Positions 1-5,689 of a stretch of DNA of 6,346 bases are shown one piece after another. Position 1 is the stretch's first letter, and each line of letters opens with the position of its first letter. The position numbers were made by a program, and so were the translations under genes. Below the pieces are notes generated by a model. That model was not told the origin of the DNA and searched no databases. It was given only the letters and a program-made list of their open reading frames with translations. The stretch comes from Planctomycetota bacterium (GTDB lineage Bacteria; Planctomycetota; SZUA-567). Location of the stretch: contig JAJBTL010000219.1 of the NCBI GenBank assembly GCA_020860865.1, positions 1-6,346 of the forward strand, in the 5' to 3' direction.

Positions 1-1136
1 GTGACACCGTTTTCCCGGATAGACTGGACCCAGACATTGGCGATCCGTTTTTGCGCGGCGGACTCGACCGGGACGGCGTGGTGCTCGGTGTCTTCGCCGG
101 CTTCGCAGGAGGCGAGGACGAGTTCCCGGAGGCGGCGGTTCCGGGGGCCGAATAGTTCGCCGCCGCCGGTGGCGGAATCGGGGAAGACTTCCCGGCCCTT
201 CTGGTTGACGAAACGGACAGTGGACTTGGTGTCGAGGATGAGGATGGCGATGGGGAGATCCCGGAGCATAGCCTCGGTGTAGCGCATGAGTTCGAGGAAC
301 TTTTCCTGGCTGGAAACGTGCTCGTTCTGACGCTCGAGATGGCTGTAGCAGAGGCTGATGAGATTGAGCCGTTCCATCGTGCTGGCGGCGGAGGTGAGGA
401 TGAGCCGGCCCTGGCGCATGACGGAAACGCGTCCGGCAAAGTTGAGGGCGTCGCCGACGTTGTGGGTGATGAACAGGACCGCCATGCCCTGGTCGACATG
501 GACGCGGACGAGATCGAGGACGCGGCTGAACGACGGCTGGCTCAGTTCTTCAATCGCTTCGTCCATGACGAGAAGGTCGGGGCTTTGGAACAGCTTCGAC
601 AGGATTTCCACCACCGACCAGAGGTCGCGGGGCGCCTCCAGCATGGTGTCGCCGAGGGGCAGGACGACGCCGTGGCGGTCGAGCCATTCCTGGACGCGGA
701 CGCGGTTTTTCCGCCGGGGAAACAGGCCGAGCCAATGCGACTTGTCGCCGGAGACGAGGTTGTCGAGAACGGTCATCCGGGGATAGATGCGCGGCCGGGC
801 CGAGACATGGGCGATACGGAGCTTCCGGGCCCGGGCCGGGGTGAGGAACGGGTACGGCGTGCCGCCCGCCACCACCTGGCCGCTGTCCGGGTCGGTGAGG
901 CCGGCCATGATGGCGCCGACGGTGGACTTCCCGGAATGGCGGGCGCCGACAAGGGCGTGGACCTCGCCCGGCTGGACGGTGAGGGTGACGTCCTGAAGGG
1001 CCGGGTGCATGCCGTAGGAAAAGGAGACGTTCCGGAGGCCGAAACCGCCGCGTCCGGCCGGCAGGGTGGTGTCGGCCGGGAAAACGCTCCGGGAAATCGG
1101 GTCGTGGCCGGGGACCGGCGGGTCAGGAGAGGCCAT
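1..1136 (-). CDS. ABC ATPase-like domain fused to PAS domain, probable sensor kinase (3' part beyond window)
   Basis: Read on the minus strand from ATG at 1136, giving 378 codons before the window edge. Residues about 32-250 are an ABC ATPase domain of the sugar importer (MglA/RbsA) type, shown by the GEVHALVG stretch just before and into the P-loop. The Walker A is GARHSGKST (64-72), Walker B is LLVMDE (188-193) and the switch histidine is H225. The motif is degenerate: the second P-loop glycine is His, the Q-loop Gln is Ala113, and no LSGGQ signature exists (APRDLWSVVE is at that place). A helical linker (about 253-290) leads to a PAS domain (about 288 onward, LPIAILILD...VRFVNQKGREVF). Inference: the missing part carries a histidine kinase that partners the upstream response regulator. 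There is no membrane segment in the visible part, so it is likely cytoplasmic. The start overlaps the response-regulator end by 14 bases, which implies translational coupling. A diverged transport ATPase is the alternative, but the PAS fusion argues against it. Confidence 0.88.
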   Translation of the reverse strand, partial: MASPDPPVPGHDPISRSVFPADTTLPAGRGGFGLRNVSFSYGMHPALQDVTLTVQPGEVHALVGARHSGKSTVGAIMAGLTDPDSGQVVAGGTPYPFLTPARARKLRIAHVSARPRIYPRMTVLDNLVSGDKSHWLGLFPRRKNRVRVQEWLDRHGVVLPLGDTMLEAPRDLWSVVEILSKLFQSPDLLVMDEAIEELSQPSFSRVLDLVRVHVDQGMAVLFITHNVGDALNFAGRVSVMRQGRLILTSAASTMERLNLISLCYSHLERQNEHVSSQEKFLELMRYTEAMLRDLPIAILILDTKSTVRFVNQKGREVFPDSATGGGELFGPRNRRLRELVLASCEAGEDTEHHAVPVESAAQKRIANVWVQSIRENGV

Positions 1137-2565
1137 AGCGTTCCAACTTGTAATAGAGGGAGCGGACGCTGATGCCGAGGCGTTCGGCCGCCTTCCGGCG
1201 GTTGCCGCCGACTTCGGCGAGGACATTCCGGAGCGCGACCTTTTCCACATCCTCGAGGCGGCCGGACTGGGAACCGGCGGCGATCCGGCCGGATGCCGCG
1301 CCGGCGGCCGTGGAGGGCGCGGCGGATTCGGTCGTGGGCGCCGCCGTCACCGAATTCGGCAGATCGGCGACGTCGATAATCATGCCGGGCGTCAGGAGGG
1401 CGCAGACCTTGACCATGTTCTTGAGTTCCCGGACGTTCCCGGGCCAGGCGTAGGCGAGGAGGCGTTTTTCCGCCTCGACGGAAAAGCGCTTTTTCCCTTC
1501 CCGCTCCGGCATGACGGCGAGGAAATGGCGGATAAGGACGGGGACGTCCTCCGGCCGATCCCGGAGCGGCGGAATGTCAAGGTGGAGGGCGTTTATCCGG
1601 TAGAGAAGGTCGTTCCGGAACAGGCCTTGTTCCACCAGCGCGGCCGGGTTCCGGTTGGTCGAGGCGACGACGCGGACATCGACGCGGCGTTCGCGGCGGC
1701 CGCCGACAAGGCGGATGAACGAGCTTTCGAGGGTGCGGAGGAGCTTGGCCTGGATGGCCATGGACATGTCGCCGATTTCGGCGAGGTGGAGGGTGCCGCC
1801 GTCGGCCTGTTCGAAATAGCCGGCGTGGTCGTCGTCGGCGCCGGTGAAGGAGCCTTTGGTGTGGCCGAACAGTTCGGACTCGGCCAGGGAGTCGACGATG
1901 GCGGAACAGTTGACGCGGACGAGGGGCTTGGCGGCGCGGCGCGAACGGGCGTGGATATAGTCGACAATCAGTTCCTTGCCGGTGCCGCTCTCGCCGGTGA
2001 CGAGGACCGGGATGTCGGTGGCGGCGGCGTTGGCGGCCTGGCGGAGGAGGTTGTCCATGGCGGGGCTGGCGTAGACAAGCCCGGCAGCGGCGGCGGTCCG
2101 CTGCGAGTCGGCGGCCGGTGCGGCCGGGTCGGAGGCGGCGACGGCGCCGGCACCAGTGGCGGCGGCGGTCCCCGCCTCGGCACCGGCGGCGGAGTCGGCG
2201 CGGCTGGAGGCGATGGCTTTTCGGACGACCTGGTCGAGTTGTTTGAAGTCGAGGGGTTTGGCGAGGAAGTCGTAGGCGCCCAATTTCATCGCCGCCACCG
2301 CCGCTTCGAGGGTGCCGAAGCCGGATATGAAGACGACGGGGAGGGCCGGGCGGAGGCGCATCAGTTCCCGCATGACGTCGAGGCCGCTTTCGGAGCCGAG
2401 GGAGAGGTCGATGATGGCGGCGCTGAGGCGGTTCGCGGCGGCGGCGCCGAGGGCGGCGTCCTTGTCCGGCGCCCAGTGGCAGGTCAGGCCGTTCTTCTGG
2501 AAGTTGATGGCGAGGCTTTGAAAGACCCGTTCGTTGTCGTCGACAATGAGTATTTCGTCCGTCAT
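1123..2565 (-). CDS. Sigma-54-dependent NtrC-family response regulator
   Basis: 480 residues from the ATG at 2565. The receiver domain (about 3-120) has the acidic pair D9-D10, phospho-acceptor D53, S81 and K103. An Ala-rich linker (about 120-160) follows. The AAA+ domain (about 162-400) has Walker A GESGTGKE (191-198), the sigma-54 contact loop as GSFTGA (238-243, usually GAFTGA), the FRNDLLYRIN arginine-finger region (R317, R323) and WPGNVREL. A second Ala/Ser-rich linker leads to a C-terminal Fis-type HTH (about 436-477). Walker B reads GGTLHLAEIG: the expected Asp is Ala262, with Glu263 kept. Known for the family: phosphorylation drives oligomerisation and ATP hydrolysis remodels sigma-54 polymerase. 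The start at 2565 is chosen because GAGGA lies 8 bases upstream; a 5-codon longer start at 2580 overlaps the previous stop as ATGA but has no Shine-Dalgarno site. It is the middle gene of a three-gene regulatory operon, and the ABC-PAS protein is its likely sensor. Confidence 0.95.
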   Translation of the reverse strand: MTDEILIVDDNERVFQSLAINFQKNGLTCHWAPDKDAALGAAAANRLSAAIIDLSLGSESGLDVMRELMRLRPALPVVFISGFGTLEAAVAAMKLGAYDFLAKPLDFKQLDQVVRKAIASSRADSAAGAEAGTAAATGAGAVAASDPAAPAADSQRTAAAAGLVYASPAMDNLLRQAANAAATDIPVLVTGESGTGKELIVDYIHARSRRAAKPLVRVNCSAIVDSLAESELFGHTKGSFTGADDDHAGYFEQADGGTLHLAEIGDMSMAIQAKLLRTLESSFIRLVGGRRERRVDVRVVASTNRNPAALVEQGLFRNDLLYRINALHLDIPPLRDRPEDVPVLIRHFLAVMPEREGKKRFSVEAEKRLLAYAWPGNVRELKNMVKVCALLTPGMIIDVADLPNSVTAAPTTESAAPSTAAGAASGRIAAGSQSGRLEDVEKVALRNVLAEVGGNRRKAAERLGISVRSLYYKLERYGLS

Positions 2566-2573
2566 GGTGGATG

Positions 2574-2578
2574 TCCTC
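2574..2578 (-). promoter_or_regulatory. Ribosome binding site deciding the response-regulator start
   Basis: GAGGA on the minus strand, 8 bases before the ATG at 2565. It overlaps the TGA stop of the four-HTH gene, so ribosomes finishing that gene can restart here. It favours 2565 over the ATG at 2580, which lacks such a site. Confidence 0.65.
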
Positions 2579-3569
2579 ATTCGCGCCGCTTGGGCGGCAG
2601 GCCGTCGATGAGCCAGTCCCAGCGCAGGTTGAAGGCATGGACGGCGGCGGCCAGCCGCCCCCAGGGCACTTGTGCCCGGTTTTGCTTCCAGCTATTGACC
2701 ATGCCGTCGGTAACGCCAAGCATCCTGGCGATGTCAATCTGTTTCACGCGCGGGAACAGCGAGAAAAACCTCCTGTTTATCTTCTCCGTCGGAAAGATGG
2801 GATCTAAAGACCGTGGCCTCTTCGCCGGTTTGACGCTTTCCTTTGGCTCGACGCCTTCGAGAAGCCAATCCCAACTGATGGCCTGACTATCGGACAGATA
2901 TTTCATTTTACTCCATGGCAGAGCGCCTTGGGTACGCCATTGCACGACATTTACCCGAGAGACTTGGAAGAGTTTCGCCAAAGCCAGCTTGGAAAGACCG
3001 GGATAACAGGATAAAAATCGGGCGCCGATAGCGTGTCTATCGAGTTTCCTTTCCGGGAGAAGTGTAAATGATTGATAAGGAATTACGTTGACTTCGTTCT
3101 GGTTGTTGCTACGATACTGTGGTGCGAGTCCGTCAAGAAGCCAGTTCCAGTTGACCCCGAAGGTGTCGACGGCGTACTCAAGCCAGCGCCAAGGGACGCG
3201 ATATCTATAGCAAACCCAATTGCTGACGACACACACCGTCAGACCCAGTTGTTGGGCGATTTCACTTTGGCCGAGACCTGCGAAGAGGGAAAGAAACCGA
3301 TTGTTTACCTTTTTTGTCGGAAACTTCGGGTTGAAGTTTTGTGCAGGTGTTTTCCCGCTATATTTATCGCCAAAGCCGTCAAGGAGCCAGTCCCAGCTAA
3401 TTCCCTGGCTGTCGGAAAGCTTTTTCAGCATCTTCCACGGCACTTGGCCCTTGGTCTTCCAGGTGACCACATAGGATTCGGTGGCTTGGAAAAATCGCGC
3501 GGCTTCGCTCCAGGACATCTTCGGGTAACACGAAAAGAACCGTTCGCCAACCGCCATTTTGTCTATCAT
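2577..3569 (-). CDS. Protein of four tandem phage-CI-like helix-turn-helix domains
   Basis: 330 residues. Four copies of a CI-repressor-like HTH unit are visible at about 10-65, 91-147, 184-239 and 267-323. Each has the pattern RFxSxxP, an Ala/Leu helix, a recognition helix ending in (V/S)xxW, then (V/L)PW, and closes with a WxWL(L/I)(D/E)G turn. Units 1 and 3 resemble each other (FxSCYP, LSDSQxISWDWLL), as do units 2 and 4 (FPTxK(V/I)NxRFxSLF, DGLxP), so a two-HTH pair was duplicated. The recognition helices differ among the four. Links between units are basic and Pro/Asn-rich, and there is no ligand-binding, catalytic or membrane domain. Inference: a DNA-binding protein reading an extended or repeated operator. 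It is the first gene of the operon; its stop (2577-2579) overlaps the alternative start of the response regulator and lies inside the Shine-Dalgarno region of that gene. The ribosome site at its own start is weak (AAAGAAA). The first three units are less GC-rich than the downstream genes. I do not recognise a named family. Confidence 0.92.
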   Translation of the reverse strand: MIDKMAVGERFFSCYPKMSWSEAARFFQATESYVVTWKTKGQVPWKMLKKLSDSQGISWDWLLDGFGDKYSGKTPAQNFNPKFPTKKVNNRFLSLFAGLGQSEIAQQLGLTVCVVSNWVCYRYRVPWRWLEYAVDTFGVNWNWLLDGLAPQYRSNNQNEVNVIPYQSFTLLPERKLDRHAIGARFLSCYPGLSKLALAKLFQVSRVNVVQWRTQGALPWSKMKYLSDSQAISWDWLLEGVEPKESVKPAKRPRSLDPIFPTEKINRRFFSLFPRVKQIDIARMLGVTDGMVNSWKQNRAQVPWGRLAAAVHAFNLRWDWLIDGLPPKRRE

Positions 3570-3608
3570 ATTTCTTTAGGCCCGTCTAATATTTTTTGAT
3601 TATGACTA

Positions 3609-3636
3609 TTGACATTTCTGATTAATCGAGTATAGT
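3609..3636 (+). promoter_or_regulatory. Sigma-70-type promoter reading away from the HTH operon
   Basis: TTGACA (3609-3614) and TATAGT (3631-3636) with a 16-base spacer, a near-consensus housekeeping promoter in an AT-rich patch. Transcription would start near 3643 and read into the structured region up to about 3905, where no convincing protein gene exists. It lies about 40 bases from the divergent start of the four-HTH gene, so a regulator bound here could affect both directions. The minus strand also has a TATACT (3629-3634) that could serve as the -10 for the HTH operon, but its -35 is poor. Confidence 0.5.
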
Positions 3637-3642
3637 GACCAT

Positions 3643-3905
3643 GTAGTGCTTCAGTGCCGTTCGGCCATATACTCAACGTGGGCGTACGCGCTGTACTTCA
3701 CCAGTAGAGCGCGGGGACTCCCTGGTGGTTGGTAGAAACGCGACACATCACGGCTTCTCTCTCGTGAGAATGCCGCATGGTACCATTATAGCGTCACCGC
3801 CTCATATGGCATGCGAAACATCTCGCTTTCACGAGATTGTAGGGGTGGTTCCGGCCTACCCAGTCGGAGCCATGAAAAAAGCCCACGCTGTGAGGGCGTG
3901 GGCTT
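3643..3905 (+). ncRNA. Candidate structured non-coding RNA, family not identified
   Basis: About 260 nt between a good plus-strand promoter and a strong hairpin. Stems visible: CGCGCT/AGCGCG with an inner TACT/AGTA and loop TCACC (3687-3713); CGGC-TTCTC/GAGAA-GCCG with one bulge (3751-3775); ACATCTCG/CGAGAT-GT with one bulge and loop CTTTCA (3818-3840); GGTTCCG/CGGAGCC containing a G-U pair valid only on the plus strand (3847-3871); and AAGCCCACGC/GCGTGGGCTT (3879-3905). Long-range 7-base matches also exist: GCCATAT (3664-3670) with ATATGGC (3804-3810), and CGTGGGC (3677-3683) with GCCCACG (3881-3887); these two cross, which would make a pseudoknot. The only open frame here (3725-3919) has GTG as its start and no domain. 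I see no RNase P, SRP RNA or tmRNA core. Length, several stems and a pseudoknot leave room for a mobile-element guide RNA of the HEARO/omega type without its nuclease gene, but I cannot confirm that. Both ends are approximate. Confidence 0.45.
3875..3905 (-). terminator. Rho-independent terminator for minus-strand transcripts
   Basis: A perfect 10-bp stem, AAGCCCACGC with GCGTGGGCTT, encloses a 7-base loop. On the minus strand the stem runs into a six-T tract (opposite 3875-3880), the classic intrinsic terminator layout. It would end transcripts from the alpha-hydroxy-acid oxidase gene, leaving an untranslated tail of about 200 bases. On the plus strand the bases after the stem are only weakly T-rich, so termination of the candidate RNA there is less certain. 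Confidence 0.65.
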
Positions 3906-4006
3906 GCTGTTCCCCTTAGGGTGAGGGGGCGTAGTGCGAACCGGGCTCGACGTCATCGGGATATGACCGTGCCTGTAGTACGTCCTTTTTTGCGGCTCTC
4001 ATATTT

Positions 4007-4036
4007 CCCTGCCATGGTCACCATCAATGGACAGGG
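4007..4036. other. Hairpin downstream of the oxidase gene
   Basis: CCCTG-CCAT pairs with ATGG-A-CAGGG: 9 bp, one bulged A, and an 11-base loop. It lies about 64 bases beyond the oxidase stop. No T-run follows on either strand, so it is not a standard terminator; it may fold in the 3' tail of the oxidase mRNA. Apart from this hairpin I see nothing in 3906-4099. Confidence 0.35.
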
Positions 4037-4099
4037 TTCTGCAAAAGTGACGGCGTGCCCCGGTTCATTTTCTTGGTTCGCCAGTTCCACCACCACTCC

Positions 4100-5353
4100 C
4101 TATTGATATTCCACCACAACGCAATCGTCCACCACGCCCATGTTCACCGGGTTTACAACTGTATAACTGGACGACTGTTTTTTCTCGATAAAGCCCTTCT
4201 CCGGACTGAACAGGGTGGCGTTTTTCACCGCCGCGATGTTCCGCGTCCCGGCCAGAATCATCGCGGTTTCCAGTTCGTTGTTCAGGAAGTCGAACACGTC
4301 CCGCACTCCTTCCGCTCCGCCCATGGCCAAACCGTACAGCGCCGGACGGCCGACCGCGACAATGTCGGCGCCGCTGGCCAATGCCTTGAAGACGTGGGTC
4401 CCCCGCCTGACGCCGCTGTCGAAGACGATGGGGACGCGTTTCGCCACTCGTTCGGCAATGTACGGGAGCATGTCGAAGGTGGCCGGGGAACCGTCCAACT
4501 GGCGGCCGCCGTGGTTCGATATCCAGATGCCGTCGGCTCCGGCCTGAATCGCCACGTCGGCCGCGTCCGGTGACATGACGCCCTTGACGAGGACCGGGAG
4601 GCCGCTCACCCGCTTAATAAAGCGGATGTCCTCGGCGGAAAAACTGACCTTCCGGAGTTCCCTGGCCTGGCTCTGGGTCATGTTCTGGCCCTCGTAGTAT
4701 TCCATGACGTTGGGCGTCGGGGAACTGTAATTGTAGTTGTTCCTGACGTCGGCCTCGCGGTTCCCGGCCGTGCCGGCGTCGACGGTGATGATAATCGCCC
4801 GGGCGCCGGCCTCCTTGGCCTTTTTCACAACCGACTCGTTAAAGCCGTTGTCCCGGCTCATGTAGATCTGGAAAAAGAACGGCGCGTCCGGCTGGGCGGC
4901 GGCGATGTCCCGGATAGGGACGGACGAATAGGTGCTGATGGCCATGATGGTCCGGGCCATCCGGGTGCCGCGAATCGTCGCCTTGTCCGCGTCCCGGTGG
5001 ACGAGGCCGTGGGCCGCCATCGGCGCCAATATAATCGGGCTCGGCAGATCGATACCGAAGAACGACGTCGTCATGTCGACGCCGTCGATGCCGGCCAGGC
5101 CGTTCGGGACAATCTGCACCCGGTCGAAGGCGCTCGTGTTTTCCCGCATCGTCACTTCGTCCTCGGACCCGCCCTGGACATAGCCGAAGGCGCCCCGGCC
5201 AATCTTCTCCGACGCCTGTTTTTCCAGGTCGTAGAGATTGAGAATCTTCACCCCGCCCGTGGCATCACTGGGCGGCCGCTCCTCGGCCCGAAGGGCGGGC
5301 TGGAGCAGAAGAAGAAAGGCGAGGGCGAGGATGTGTCCTGCGTACTGCGTCAT
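4100..5353 (-). CDS. FMN-dependent alpha-hydroxy-acid oxidase, L-lactate oxidase-like, with signal peptide
   Basis: 417 residues. The FMN-dependent alpha-hydroxy-acid dehydrogenase barrel is complete from about 36 to 380 and follows the L-lactate oxidase pattern closely: Tyr58 in GAFGYVQGG, the FMN-phase APMAAHGL (110-117), Tyr164 in FQIYMS, Asp192 in TVDAGTAGNRE, Lys257 in VLVKGV, catalytic His281 and Arg284 in SNHGGRQLDG, then FDSGVRRG (311-318) and GRPALYGLA (335-343). Known chemistry: oxidation of an L-2-hydroxy acid such as lactate to the keto acid, with FMN reoxidised by oxygen or another acceptor. The N-terminus (1-23) is a Sec-type signal peptide with a Leu-rich core and an ALRA cleavage site; there is no twin-arginine motif. 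Export is unusual for this FMN family. The C-terminus runs about 30 residues past the usual end, into a Val-rich tail. The start is supported by AAGGAG 6 bases upstream. The natural substrate is not shown. The gene appears single, divergent from the gene at 5690. Confidence 0.95.
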   Translation of the reverse strand: MTQYAGHILALAFLLLLQPALRAEERPPSDATGGVKILNLYDLEKQASEKIGRGAFGYVQGGSEDEVTMRENTSAFDRVQIVPNGLAGIDGVDMTTSFFGIDLPSPIILAPMAAHGLVHRDADKATIRGTRMARTIMAISTYSSVPIRDIAAAQPDAPFFFQIYMSRDNGFNESVVKKAKEAGARAIIITVDAGTAGNREADVRNNYNYSSPTPNVMEYYEGQNMTQSQARELRKVSFSAEDIRFIKRVSGLPVLVKGVMSPDAADVAIQAGADGIWISNHGGRQLDGSPATFDMLPYIAERVAKRVPIVFDSGVRRGTHVFKALASGADIVAVGRPALYGLAMGGAEGVRDVFDFLNNELETAMILAGTRNIAAVKNATLFSPEKGFIEKKQSSSYTVVNPVNMGVVDDCVVVEYQ

Positions 5354-5359
5354 GGTGGT

Positions 5360-5365
5360 CTCCTT
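5360..5365 (-). promoter_or_regulatory. Ribosome binding site of the oxidase gene
   Basis: AAGGAG on the minus strand, 6 bases before the ATG at 5353. It is a strong site that fixes the start so that the signal peptide is included. Confidence 0.75.
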
Positions 5366-5417
5366 TTTATATCACGATATGGTTGTATTTCTGGTGCCAA
5401 TGTCCCCATTATCGGCA

Positions 5418-5447
5418 ATAATAAACGAAATTAACAGTCAAAGTCAA
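5418..5447 (-). promoter_or_regulatory. Sigma-70-type promoter of the oxidase gene
   Basis: On the minus strand TTGACT (5447-5442), an 18-base spacer and TATTAT (5423-5418), giving a leader of about 58 bases to the ATG at 5353. The -35 hexamer is duplicated in tandem (5436-5447). An inverted repeat, CAGTC (5435-5439) with GACTG (5454-5458), surrounds the -35 and could be an operator. Confidence 0.5.
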
Positions 5448-5549
5448 ATATTAGACTGGATAGTCGTTAAAATTAACGCAATCGGTGCGGTGGTTAGGCC
5501 GGATGGCTGGCAGAGCGGGGTGGGTTGACACTCTATTAATGACCGGGAA

Positions 5550-5571
5550 AAGTGGTGCCGAAGTGGTGCCG
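5550..5571. repeat. Perfect 11-bp tandem repeat
   Basis: AAGTGGTGCCG occurs twice head to tail, one helical turn per unit, about 120 bases upstream of the plus-strand gene. It could be a binding site for a dimeric or tandem-HTH regulator, or chance slippage. Confidence 0.5.
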
Positions 5572-5676
5572 GAGGGAGGGCGGTTCGATCTCTCTCGAGG
5601 CTCCTGCTCCGCCGGCATTGAATGAGGCCGGGGGATGCCGTATGATTATCCCGGGTGGTATGGACGTATCCTGCTT

Positions 5677-5683
5677 GAGGGAG
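5677..5683 (+). promoter_or_regulatory. Ribosome binding site of the membrane-protein gene
   Basis: GAGGGAG, 6 bases before the ATG at 5690. It decides the start against two upstream in-frame ATGs at 5642 and 5660. Confidence 0.6.
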
Positions 5684-5689
5684 TGGTGC

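Larger units (their letters stand above)
5354..5689. other. Divergent intergenic region between the oxidase and membrane-protein genes
   Basis: No protein gene is supported here. The left half is AT-rich and holds the oxidase promoter and an inverted repeat GTTAA-AA-TTAAC (5466-5477). The right half is GC-rich and holds an orphan TTGACA (5525-5530) with no good -10, an 11-base tandem repeat (5550-5571), and two mutually exclusive stems in the leader of the plus-strand gene: CCGGC/GCCGG (5612-5631) or CGGCAT/ATGCCG (5613-5640). I could not pick a convincing promoter for the plus-strand gene. Confidence 0.5.

Noticed and set aside
318..1172. Plus-strand open frame of 284 residues
   Set aside because: It lies opposite the ABC-PAS coding sequence, has no recognisable motif, and is explained by high GC content.
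1066..2886. Long plus-strand open frame of 606 residues opposite the response regulator
   Set aside because: It is Gly/Ala/Asp-rich with no domain and is the antisense shadow of the GC-rich response-regulator gene, whose motifs are unmistakable on the minus strand.
3072..3599. Plus-strand open frame of 175 residues
   Set aside because: It is antisense to the four-HTH gene; its apparent repeats simply mirror the HTH repeats.
3643..3905. Known housekeeping RNAs (RNase P, SRP RNA, tmRNA) or a tRNA
   Set aside because: None of their conserved cores is visible and no cloverleaf with a T-loop could be drawn.
3725..3919. Small open frame of 64 residues in the RNA region
   Set aside because: GTG start with no good ribosome site, no domain, and it runs through the hairpins and the terminator stem.
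5384..5399. Possible sigma-54 promoter (TGGCAC then ATACA) in the oxidase leader on the minus strand
   Set aside because: The -24 element fits but the -12 has AC in place of the near-invariant GC, and a good sigma-70-type promoter lies just upstream.
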